NCBI GenBank assembly: GCA_965277875.1
Contig: CBDIDV010000003.1
Coordinates: 186,001 to 250,000 of the forward strand
Reading direction: 5' to 3'
DNA from: CAWFQB01 sp965277875
GTDB lineage: Bacteria; Armatimonadota; Chthonomonadetes; Chthonomonadales; Chthonomonadaceae
DNA: 64,000 nt
Shown: piece after piece, positions 27,210-34,092 of the stretch
Layout of the letters: every line of letters starts with the position of its first letter
Position numbering within the stretch: position 1 is the stretch's first letter
Translations under genes and position numbers: made by a program
Notes under the pieces: model-generated
What the model was told of the DNA's origin: nothing
The model's database searches: none
The model's input: only the letters and a program-made list of their open reading frames with translations

Positions 27210-27800
27210 TCAGGGACGGCCCACACCCAGACCGTCGGCCACGCGGTTGATGTAGTTGAAGTAAGAGGCGATTAGGTTGATTTGCAAAACAGCCTGGTCG
27301 CTGAAGCCCACAGCGCGCAGGGCTTCCACGTCGGCGCGGGTCATGTCGCCGGGAGTGCGGGTCAGCCTGGCGGCATAGTCGAGCATCGCCCTGTCCGCCG
27401 CGTTAAGATCGGCCTGTGTGTAGTCGGTTTTGACGGCTGCCGCCAGGGCGTCATCGCCGCTTGCCAGACGCAGAAACTCTGCGTGCGATTCGCTTCAATA
27501 AAAGCAGTGGTTCGCGACACTGACGGTCGTGGCGATCATTTCCTGCTGTCTTCGCGTCAGGGGCAGGTCGGGCTGCAGCAGGGTTCCCAGCAGGGCGAAC
27601 GCATGGTACATGCTGTCGGGCAGCAGGGTATGCGCGTCGCTAATGCCGCCGCCCGTGGCCTCGCCCGCCGCTTCCTTGAGAGACGGCACCTCCGCGCCGT
27701 ACTCCGGCGGGTACATCTCGCGCCACCGAAACGCGTGGCGCAGGCGGGCTTTTTGTTCCGCGTCCAGGTCGCGGGGCCGCACGGTTTTAATCCAGGTCAT
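27210..27800 (-). CDS. Probable selenoprotein: AhpD/carboxymuconolactone-decarboxylase-like peroxidase-related enzyme with in-frame UGA
   Basis: 196 residues if the UGA at 27495-27497 is read as selenocysteine. Before it lies RRQQEMIATTVSVANHCFY (C99); after it SESHAEFLRL, and the frame stays open for 94 more codons with strong family match (NAADRAMLDYAARLTR, DVEALRAVGFSDQAVLQINLIASYFNYINRVADGLGV) to a TGA at 27210-27212. In this AhpD-like family the active site is CxxCxxxH; here it becomes C99-F-Y-U102-S-E-S-H106, so the UGA replaces exactly the second redox cysteine. A 7-bp hairpin with a GUU loop starts 10 nt after the UGA. The protein probably reduces peroxides through this pair. The alternative is a nonsense mutation or sequencing error, but no other damage is seen. 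Confidence 0.72.
27468..27484 (-). promoter_or_regulatory. SECIS-like hairpin downstream of in-frame UGA
   Basis: On the minus strand ACGCAGA-GTT-TCTGCGT forms a perfect 7-bp stem with a 3-nt loop. The loop begins 18 nt after the UGA. Bacterial SECIS elements for SelB are short stem-loops in the coding region directly after the UGA, with a G followed by U in the apical loop, at about this distance. The bulged U of the E. coli fdhF element is not seen. Confidence 0.55.
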
Positions 27801-27827
27801 ACATCTGTCCGGGGAAGTTTAAGGGAA

Positions 27828-27862
27828 CAGCCGCGAATGAACGCGAATGAACGCGGATAAAA
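27828..27862. repeat. cgcgaatgaa-type short tandem repeat
   Basis: GCCGCGAATGAACGCGAATGAACGCGGAT-type units in the leader of the selenoprotein gene; a relative lies at 1519-1548 (gccgcaaataaacgcgaatgaacgc). The type is common between genes of many bacteria; its role is unknown. Confidence 0.6.
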
Positions 27863-28007
27863 AACAATCAGAAATTATGAGTTGAGGTTATGTTGCCGTC
27901 GGCGGGAAGGCGGGCCGATGATGGTGGAACCTGTGTTTCGCTGCAAGCTATGCTTTGGACGCCATGCAGGCCGGTAATGTTCGTTGGCGACCGGATGATT
28001 TTCGGCT

Positions 28008-28751
28008 TCAGTCCGGCTGCTCCGCTTCGACGGTTTGCAGCGCGGCGATGGCGCGTTCGATTTCGCGGCAGACGTCCCCTTCTTCCAGACTCAGCACGGC
28101 TTTGAGGCGCGGCAGGGCAGGTTTGGCGGGCGAACCGATGCGGCCCAGAGCGCGGGCCGCGTAGCCGCGTACATCGTCGTCGGGGTCGTCGAGGGCGCGT
28201 ATCAGGTCGGGAACGGCAGGCGCGCTTGCCATCCCGATTTCTCCCAGCGCCCACGCCGCGTACCAGCGTATTTTTTCGTCCGTGTCCGCGCTCAGGGCAT
28301 TCGCAAGCGCGGTCACGGCGGGCGCGGCGCCTGCTCCGATGGCGGCCAGCGCGCCCGCCGCGCTCCATCTGTCGTCGGGGTGCGCGGCCTCCAGTTCCCT
28401 GATGAGGGCAGGCACGGCGGGAGCGGAGGCCGGGCCGAGTTCCGCCAGGGCCGCGCTCGTCATGCCGTGGAACACCCGTTTCTTGTCGTCCAGGGCGGCG
28501 ATCAGGGCGCTGAGATGCGCCCCTGCATCCCCTGTGATGCGGGCGAGGGCGCAGTGCGCCCAAACGACCGTCGTTGCATCCGGCGAGGCAAGCGCGTCCG
28601 TCAGGGCCGGGATGGCGGCGCGGGCCTCGCTCCCCATGCGCCCCAACTCCCGGCTCGCATTCCACCGCACGGAAACATGCTCGTCGCGCATGGCCTGCAG
28701 CAAAAGCGCGATCCTGTCCTCTTTGTCCCCCACCCTCTTATCATCGTCCAC
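28008..28751 (-). CDS. HEAT-repeat protein
   Basis: 247 residues made almost wholly of HEAT-type helix pairs, about six, for example VRWNASRELGRMGSEARAAIPALTDAL, DRWSAAGALAAIGAGAAPAVTALANAL, IRWYAAWALGEIGMASAPAVPDLIRAL and VRGYAARALGRIGSPAKPALPRLKAVL. There is no signal peptide. HEAT solenoids act as protein-binding scaffolds or, in some cases, phycobilin-lyase-like or DNA-glycosylase folds; nothing here allows a choice. It stands alone between repeat-containing gaps. Confidence 0.9.
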   Translation of the reverse strand: MDDDKRVGDKEDRIALLLQAMRDEHVSVRWNASRELGRMGSEARAAIPALTDALASPDATTVVWAHCALARITGDAGAHLSALIAALDDKKRVFHGMTSAALAELGPASAPAVPALIRELEAAHPDDRWSAAGALAAIGAGAAPAVTALANALSADTDEKIRWYAAWALGEIGMASAPAVPDLIRALDDPDDDVRGYAARALGRIGSPAKPALPRLKAVLSLEEGDVCREIERAIAALQTVEAEQPD

Positions 28752-28763
28752 AAGAGCCTCATA

Positions 28764-28980
28764 AGATGTATCTCACGCAGAGACACAGAGAATTACAAAC
28801 GCAAGGCGCACCAAACCGCTAAACACGCCAAACAAACGAAAAGATCTGACGTGATTTTGGTCTGTACCGCCTAGTTCGCCAGATCCTTCGGAAACTCCTG
28901 TATGTGCCGTCCTCTTCCGTCCCCTTGCCTTTGTTCCCTTATATCCCCTCTGCGCCTCTGCGTCTCTTCGTGAGATTTCC
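28764..28980. repeat. Inverted pair of CACGCAGAGACACAGAG-type repeats
   Basis: TCTCACGCAGAGACACAGAG at 28770-28789 and, about 150 bp on, the inverse form CTCTGCGCCTCTGCGTCTC (28939-28957) with TTCGTGAGA. Both arms belong to a repeat type widely found between bacterial genes. They fill the gap between the HEAT and LuxR-type genes. Confidence 0.6.
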
Positions 28981-28984
28981 TGCA

Positions 28985-29635
28985 TTAGAACGTGACGAGA
29001 CCACGCCGCGCGCCCACGGTCACGGCCTCGGTGCGGCTCATCGCGCCCATTTTGGCGAGGATGGAGGCAACGTGAAACTTGACGGTATGCAGGCTGATAG
29101 ACAGTTTCCCGCCGATTTGCTTGTTCGCCAGTCCCTGCGCCATCAGCTGCAATACCTCGCGCTCGCGGGCGGTCAGTGACTCGCCGGGAAGCAGGGCGGC
29201 CTGCGGGACTTGCAGAGCGATTGGCAGCCGGGCGGCAAAGAGGGCGATCAGGGCGCGGTCAACGACCACAAGGCCGGAGGCTACGGCCCTGAGCGCGCCG
29301 ATGATCTCCATGCTGTCCGCATCGCGGCGCAGATACGCCCAGGCAGCCACATCGCCCTTAGACAGCCGGGCAATTTCAGCGGGCAGGTCGCCCAGCAGCG
29401 CCAGCCCTATTCCCCGCTGCGCCGCCAAGATTTCAAGACGCGCCTGTTCCGCGTTCTCTTCTCCCATGTCGGCCAGCAGAACATCGGCGGTCGTATCCGC
29501 CAGCAGGTCTTCGAGTTCTTCGCTGCCGCCCGCCGCGCCGACCACGACGCAGTCTGCGGCCTCGCTTAACAGCGCTTCCAGTCCCGCGCGCAGCGAAGCA
29601 TAGGGCGCGACAATCATTACGCGTATCAAAGGCAA
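28985..29635 (-). CDS. LuxR/NarL-type regulator with degenerate receiver domain
   Basis: 216 residues. The C-terminus is a clear LuxR helix-turn-helix: LTAREREVLQLMAQGLANKQIGGKLSISLHTVKFHVASILAKMG. The N-terminal 120 residues have the length and start (IRVMIVAPYASLRAGLEALL) of a receiver domain, but the acidic pair is replaced by A-P and the usual K of the KDA motif reads R (LRRDAD). One aspartate (LLADMG) remains near the phosphorylation site. I infer a phosphorylation-independent or ligand-controlled regulator. No histidine kinase is near. Confidence 0.88.
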   Translation of the reverse strand: MPLIRVMIVAPYASLRAGLEALLSEAADCVVVGAAGGSEELEDLLADTTADVLLADMGEENAEQARLEILAAQRGIGLALLGDLPAEIARLSKGDVAAWAYLRRDADSMEIIGALRAVASGLVVVDRALIALFAARLPIALQVPQAALLPGESLTAREREVLQLMAQGLANKQIGGKLSISLHTVKFHVASILAKMGAMSRTEAVTVGARRGLVTF

Positions 29636-29643
29636 TCTCCGGG

Positions 29644-29772
29644 TTTGTCGCTTGTTGCTTGTTGTTTGTTGTTTGTTGTTTGCTGGCTCTTGACATTGCG
29701 CGGCAAGATATGACGCGCTCCGCCCGACAGGTCAACTATTCTCAACTAATCGCCAACAAACAACAAACAACT
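29644..29772. repeat. Low-complexity AACAAACAAC-type repeats, inverted pair
   Basis: TTGTTGTTTG-type units at 29644-29686 and the complementary AACAAACAACAAACAAC at 29755-29771 flank about 70 bp of unique sequence between the LuxR-type and HtrA-like genes. The same units occur in frame inside the glucan synthase gene at 51450-51480 and 51788-51820. Confidence 0.8.
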
Positions 29773-30704
29773 CATTTCTGGATTCCCAGCGTTATCTGCA
29801 TGTCGCGCAGTTCGCCGCCGCGCAGGATTTGCAGGTCGAGCGTTTGTCCGGCGCGGGCCGCGCGCAGATGCTGCCTTAGCGCGTCCACATCGGCGACGGC
29901 CTGACCGTCGAGTTTGAGCAGGGTATCGCCCATGAACAACCCGCCCCGCTCCGCGCCGCTGTCGGCCTCCACCTGAACGATAAGCAGGGCGCGTTCCTGG
30001 TTCAAGTTCAGCGCGGTCTGCAATAGTGCGGGAAGGGCGACCTGCTGCGTGCTGACGCCCAGATACCCGCGCTGCGCCGTGCCGTTCGCCAGCAGGCCTT
30101 GTACCGCATTCGCCACGATGGGCAGGCCGAGGGCCACGCCTTTGCCCCTGCCGAACATCAGGTTTGTCATGCCGATCACGCCGCCGTCCATGCCGATTAG
30201 TGCGCCGCCGGAAAAGCCCGGATACAGCAGGGCGTCGGTATGCAGGATGTACTCGTCTCTGCCGTTGTTCTGCGAGTTGATGCGCGCGCTGACGATGCCC
30301 AGCGTGGCCTGCAATCCCCCGCGGCCAGGACGGGCCAGAGCGAGGGCGAGGTGCCCGACTTGGGCGGCCTGCGCGGTCGCCTGCCGTATTGCGGGCAGGC
30401 CGGTCGCCTGCAAGCGCAGCAGGGCGATGTCGGAGTCTGCGTCGCGGCCCAGGAGCGTAACGGCATGTATGCTGCCCCCGTCGAGTTCAATGGTCAGATC
30501 GTCGTCGCGCTCGACCCCGTGCGACGTGGTGACGATCAGGCCGTCTTCCGACCAGATCAGACCTGTGGCGGTCAGGCGGCTGCCATCCTCGACGCGCACA
30601 AGGGACGGCGCGGCCTGCGCCGTCAGATGCGCCAGTTCGGCAGATATTCCCTTTAGCGTTCCCCCCAGTGATGTGTTGGCGGATGTGTCGGTGTCGTGTG
30701 TCAT
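29772..30704 (-). CDS. HtrA-like serine protease with PDZ domain
   Basis: 310 residues from ATG 30704 (AGGAG 9 nt upstream). Trypsin-like part with a complete triad: H62 (TTSHGVE), D92 (RDADSDIALL) and S165 (YPGFSGGAL). A PDZ domain follows from about residue 220 (RGYLGVSTQQ..ADSGAERGGLFMGDTLLKLDGQAV). Unusually, no signal peptide or membrane helix is present, so the protein may be cytoplasmic, unlike DegP/DegS. The stop codon lies at the edge of an AAC-type repeat. It faces away from parA, with about 620 bp between the starts. Confidence 0.88.
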   Translation of the reverse strand: MTHDTDTSANTSLGGTLKGISAELAHLTAQAAPSLVRVEDGSRLTATGLIWSEDGLIVTTSHGVERDDDLTIELDGGSIHAVTLLGRDADSDIALLRLQATGLPAIRQATAQAAQVGHLALALARPGRGGLQATLGIVSARINSQNNGRDEYILHTDALLYPGFSGGALIGMDGGVIGMTNLMFGRGKGVALGLPIVANAVQGLLANGTAQRGYLGVSTQQVALPALLQTALNLNQERALLIVQVEADSGAERGGLFMGDTLLKLDGQAVADVDALRQHLRAARAGQTLDLQILRGGELRDMQITLGIQK

Positions 30705-31222
30705 GCGATGCGGCTCCTGTTTCCTCAGCCATGCTGAATGCACTCTTGTTGCGCGTGTACAATTTGTACGTGTATCGTGCGTTTTGCTGTACACGCCGAC
30801 GCAAACTGCGACTGTGCGGCCACGCCTTCAATAATGATAGGATACACCTTTGCGAACCCGCTGCACATCCGCCGTTAGAGCAGGCCTCCCCTCGCTCCGA
30901 CGAGGAGGCCGCTGCATAGACAGCCGCAACGGCAGCCAGGTACAGCCCGGCCACTATGCCAAAAGTGTCCATTTGAATGGACACTTTTCGCGCTTATCCT
31001 CGTCTTGTAAAATTATAACCCTGCGCCGCCAGCGCGTCTTGCGCTTATATCGCCAAGAACACACAGGCGAAACGACCTTAGACCCCAATTGAAGCCGTAT
31101 GCGACTTGGCGTATTCTACACACATGCAGAGCCTCTATACGTGAAAACAGCGTGAATTTGCTGTAAAACGCCGATTTATTTTACTTTTTGTGCGAAAGTG
31201 TACAACTTGGGGAGTAAAACGC
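30705..31222. other. Divergent region between HtrA-like gene and parA
   Basis: This region carries the left parS-like palindrome (30961-30988) and becomes AT-rich at 31130-31260, ending in the parA promoter. No gene is supported in it. Confidence 0.5.
30961..30988. other. Candidate parS site, left
   Basis: A perfect palindrome with 13-bp arms (AAAAGTGTCCATT and AATGGACACTTTT) around TG. The 26-bp core recurs, with its centre inverted, at 33518-33563 on the other side of parA-parB, and I saw no third copy. Position and symmetry fit a ParB centromere, though the sequence differs from the chromosomal parS consensus. Confidence 0.7.
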
Positions 31223-31252
31223 TTGACCGCTCTAATGGTAAAGGACTATAAT
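31223..31252 (+). promoter_or_regulatory. parA promoter
   Basis: TTGACC (31223-31228) and TATAAT (31247-31252), spacer 18 bp. This is near the sigma-70 consensus and about 75 bp upstream of the parA ATG. Confidence 0.75.
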
Positions 31253-31326
31253 AGCGCCAGGTATTCACCATTCACCACAAATTGTCTGCCGCCGCGCTTG
31301 ATTGCTCGGGAAGGGGTTTGCCGGCC

Positions 31327-32304
31327 ATGCGCCATACTGTTGAAACATTTACCATCACTCAGGCCGCCGATGTGCTGGGCATTTCGCCGGAGACGCTGCG
31401 CCGCATGGAACGGCGCGGCGACATCAGCGTTTCCAAGCGGGCCGGGAACCGCCGCATCTATACGCAGGAAGACATTACGCGGCTGCGCGACATGCTGGGC
31501 GGCAAGAAACGCAAATCTACGACGACCATCGCGCTTGTCAACCAGAAGGGCGGCGTGGGCAAGACCACGATCACCATCAATCTGGCCGGCGCGCTCGCGG
31601 CCAGCGGCTATCGCGTCCTGATCGTGGATTTCGACCCGCAGGCGAATTGTTCCTTCGGCCTGGACGTACTATGGAACGATGTGGACAGCAGCATTGCGGA
31701 CGTCATGGGCTACGAGGCGACCGGGCCGACGCGCACGATTGCCGAAGTGGTGCGCGCCGTCACCTACCATCCGAACCTGATGCTCGCGCCCTCGCACCTG
31801 AACCTGGCCGCAGCCGAAATGATGCTGCACAACGCTCTGGGCCGCGAAATGAAACTGGACAAGGCGCTGGACCTGGTACGCAACGATTACGACTATGTGT
31901 TCATAGATTCCCCCCCGTCGCTGGGCCTGCTTTCCATTAACGCGATGGTGGCCGCAGACGCGATCCTCATCCCCATTGACGGCGCGTTTTCTTTAGAAGG
32001 TGTCCGGCAACTGCTAAACACGCGTAAGGGGTGCGCGGAACTGTCGCGCCACCCGATCCATGTGCTGGGCGGCGTACTGAACCGGCAGCGGCTGATGACG
32101 GCAAACGCCAGCGCCATTATCGAAATGGCGACATCGATCTTCGGCAGGCGCATGTTTCAGACGATCATTCCCGAACGCACTGCCGTAGACGGCTCTACGG
32201 CGGCGCGGCATCCCGTAGTCTTCTCCGGGCTTCCCGAAGCCGAACACTATTATGCGCTTGCGGAGGAGGTGGTACACAGTGTTGCCGAAATCGGCCCAGC
32301 CTGA
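31327..32304 (+). CDS. parA: ParA partition ATPase with N-terminal MerR-like helix-turn-helix
   Basis: 325 residues from ATG 31327; an upstream TTG at 31282 is less likely. Residues 5-58 form a MerR-like winged helix (FTITQAADVLGISPETLRRMERRGDI), as in plasmid type Ia ParA proteins that repress their own promoter. The ATPase part has the deviant Walker A KGGVGKT (74-80), DFDPQ (101-105), and VFIDSPPSLG. ParA moves ParB-parS complexes over the nucleoid and so segregates the replicon. ParB follows at 49 bp. Confidence 0.95.
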   Translation: MRHTVETFTITQAADVLGISPETLRRMERRGDISVSKRAGNRRIYTQEDITRLRDMLGGKKRKSTTTIALVNQKGGVGKTTITINLAGALAASGYRVLIVDFDPQANCSFGLDVLWNDVDSSIADVMGYEATGPTRTIAEVVRAVTYHPNLMLAPSHLNLAAAEMMLHNALGREMKLDKALDLVRNDYDYVFIDSPPSLGLLSINAMVAADAILIPIDGAFSLEGVRQLLNTRKGCAELSRHPIHVLGGVLNRQRLMTANASAIIEMATSIFGRRMFQTIIPERTAVDGSTAARHPVVFSGLPEAEHYYALAEEVVHSVAEIGPA

Positions 32305-32353
32305 TATTCTCGACGCGCCGGACACAACCCCCGTCGCAAACAAAGGTGGCAAT

Positions 32354-33478
32354 ATGAGCGGACGGCCCCCCTCGGTTGGGCGAGCCAAAGCGCGCACGGG
32401 GCGCGAAGGGCTGTCGCATACAGTCGCGGCAGCGGCAAGCCTGCTGGCCGAGGGCGATATGGCCCACGCGGGCATCGCCAATGACGCCCGCGATCTTCTG
32501 CTTGACGACATCGAGCCGGACGCATTGCAGCCACGCCGCCATTTCGCCACGGCGGATCTGGAGGCGCTGGCCGAGGACATCGCGCGGCGCGGCGTACTAC
32601 AGCCGATCCTTGTGCGTCCTCCCGCCCGTCCGGGCGAGCCTTACCGACTGGTAGCGGGCGAGCGCAGATGGCGCGCGGCGCGTCTGGCGGGCAAAGTACG
32701 CATCCCGGCCCGCATCCGTGAACTAAGCGATGATGAGGTTCAGGCCGCGCAGCTGGCCGAAAACGTCCTGCGGGCGGAACTGACCGACATCGAAAAAGGC
32801 CGCGCGCTGCGCCGGCTGTACGAACTGCGTAAAGCGAGCAATCATAAGACGACCTGGGAGGACATCGCCGGGGAAGTGGGTCTGGGGCGCTCGCGCATCC
32901 ATGATCTATTCCATCTTGCCGCGCTGCCTGAATCGGTGGCGGAAATGATCGAGGCGGGGCGTCTTTCCGGCAGCCACGGCATTCTACTGCAGCGGGCCGG
33001 CGAGACATTGGGAGCGGACGAGGTTGTCGCGCTTGCCGGACAGGCGGCGCGGGCGGATAATCGGCGTACAGGCGGTTATCGCATGTCTGTAGCGCAGTTG
33101 CGCCAGACGATCCAGGTACGCGCTTCGCTTGCAGATCAGGCCAATCGGGAACGGGAAGCCTCACAGGGTGGGGCGGATGTGACGTTTGCGTCAGATGCCG
33201 CTGTCCACGAGAACGCGTCCGGCACGGATGGGGACGCTTCCGGGGAGACGGGCGGCGAGGCGGGCAGCCTGTTTCATGCCATGCGCCTGCTGCGGCCCGC
33301 CGTGCGTCAGGTGGTCGAGGAACTGGAACAGAATACGCTGAGCGAGGTGGAACTGTCCGCGTTGTTCATGGCCCTGGAGCGCGTCCGCAGCAGCCGACAG
33401 CACAAGGGGCTGCCGCGCCTGCCCATAGCCTCGACGACCGCCCGCAGCCGTGGAAAAGCCAAAACGCCCGCCAACTGA
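32354..33478 (+). CDS. parB: ParB partition protein (centromere-binding CTPase)
   Basis: 374 residues from ATG 32354 (AAGGTGG just upstream); earlier in-frame TTG/GTG codons near 32276 exist. The N-terminal ParB/Srx fold has LQPRRHF and the CTP-binding AGERRWRAARLAG (101-113); the ENVLRAELTDIEKGRAL segment follows; the helix-turn-helix is WEDIAGEVGLGRSRIHDLFHLAALPE (168-193). The C-terminal 90 residues should dimerise. It presumably binds the palindromes at 30961 and 33518. Confidence 0.95.
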   Translation: MSGRPPSVGRAKARTGREGLSHTVAAAASLLAEGDMAHAGIANDARDLLLDDIEPDALQPRRHFATADLEALAEDIARRGVLQPILVRPPARPGEPYRLVAGERRWRAARLAGKVRIPARIRELSDDEVQAAQLAENVLRAELTDIEKGRALRRLYELRKASNHKTTWEDIAGEVGLGRSRIHDLFHLAALPESVAEMIEAGRLSGSHGILLQRAGETLGADEVVALAGQAARADNRRTGGYRMSVAQLRQTIQVRASLADQANREREASQGGADVTFASDAAVHENASGTDGDASGETGGEAGSLFHAMRLLRPAVRQVVEELEQNTLSEVELSALFMALERVRSSRQHKGLPRLPIASTTARSRGKAKTPAN

Positions 33479-33517
33479 CCAGCCAACTCTATTCTGAGTG
33501 TGCCTTGTTACAAGCTA

Positions 33518-33569
33518 GAGAAGAGCGAAAGTGTCCATTCAAATGGACACTTTCGCTCTTCTCGTTTTT
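33518..33569. other. Candidate parS site, right, also a terminator-like hairpin
   Basis: Perfect 22-bp arms (33518-33539 and 33542-33563) around CA, with the core AAAGTGTCCATT / AATGGACACTTT shared with the left site. It is followed by GTTTTT and lies 40 bp after parB, so on the plus strand it could also terminate parAB transcription. Confidence 0.7.
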
Positions 33570-34092
33570 GACATTCGCGGCGAGGGAAAAGCCCCGACCG
33601 CACAACGCATCATAGAAGTCTGCCGATGTTCAATGTCCCTCATGCGCTGAGACGCGCAAAACACGCAATAGAGCCACCAAACTTGTCTCGTGCCGCACCT
33701 ATCCCGTAATGTGGGGGCTTTCTCCTCGCCAAAAATGTCACATAGAAGCACCGGGACGCACAGGCGATAGAAGACGCCGCAAGATGCGCCAAACGACAGA
33801 AACGCGACGCCGAATTATGTAACGCGTAGTACGCCGAATGAAATTCGACTGCGAGATTACGTCGCGCGACGTAATCTCGCGGCTCCACGACAGAATTTTC
33901 GATCTCTGTCTGACGTGATTTAACCGGCCTACAAACTGCAAACGAAGGGTGGGGGAGAGTGACAAGGCGGAGCATCTCGGCGCGGCGACAGCGGCGTTCC
34001 CTGCCTGCATGGCGGCAGGGGCAACGAACTCAGCGACATTGCCGACGCGTTCGTGGCGTTCCCTGCCTGCATGGCGGCAGGCAATCTCGCTT
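33570..34092. other. Gap between parAB and rep with two 27-bp direct repeats
   Basis: No convincing gene. Two exact copies of a 27-bp unit lie at 33993-34019 and 34055-34081; each starts GGCGTTCCCTGCC and contains CCTGCC..GGCAGG, which can pair as a hairpin. Just outside them the rep coding sequence ends. Positions 33845-33890 contain a further inverted repeat (ATTACGTCGCGCGACGTAAT). Confidence 0.7.

Noticed and set aside
27495..27497. The UGA as a plain nonsense mutation making a pseudogene
   Set aside because: It falls exactly on a redox cysteine site, the downstream frame is intact and a SECIS-like hairpin follows; the option is kept as an alternative only.
33539..33751. Small minus-strand frame overlapping the right parS-like palindrome
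   Set aside because: It runs through the palindrome, has no ribosome-binding site and resembles no protein.
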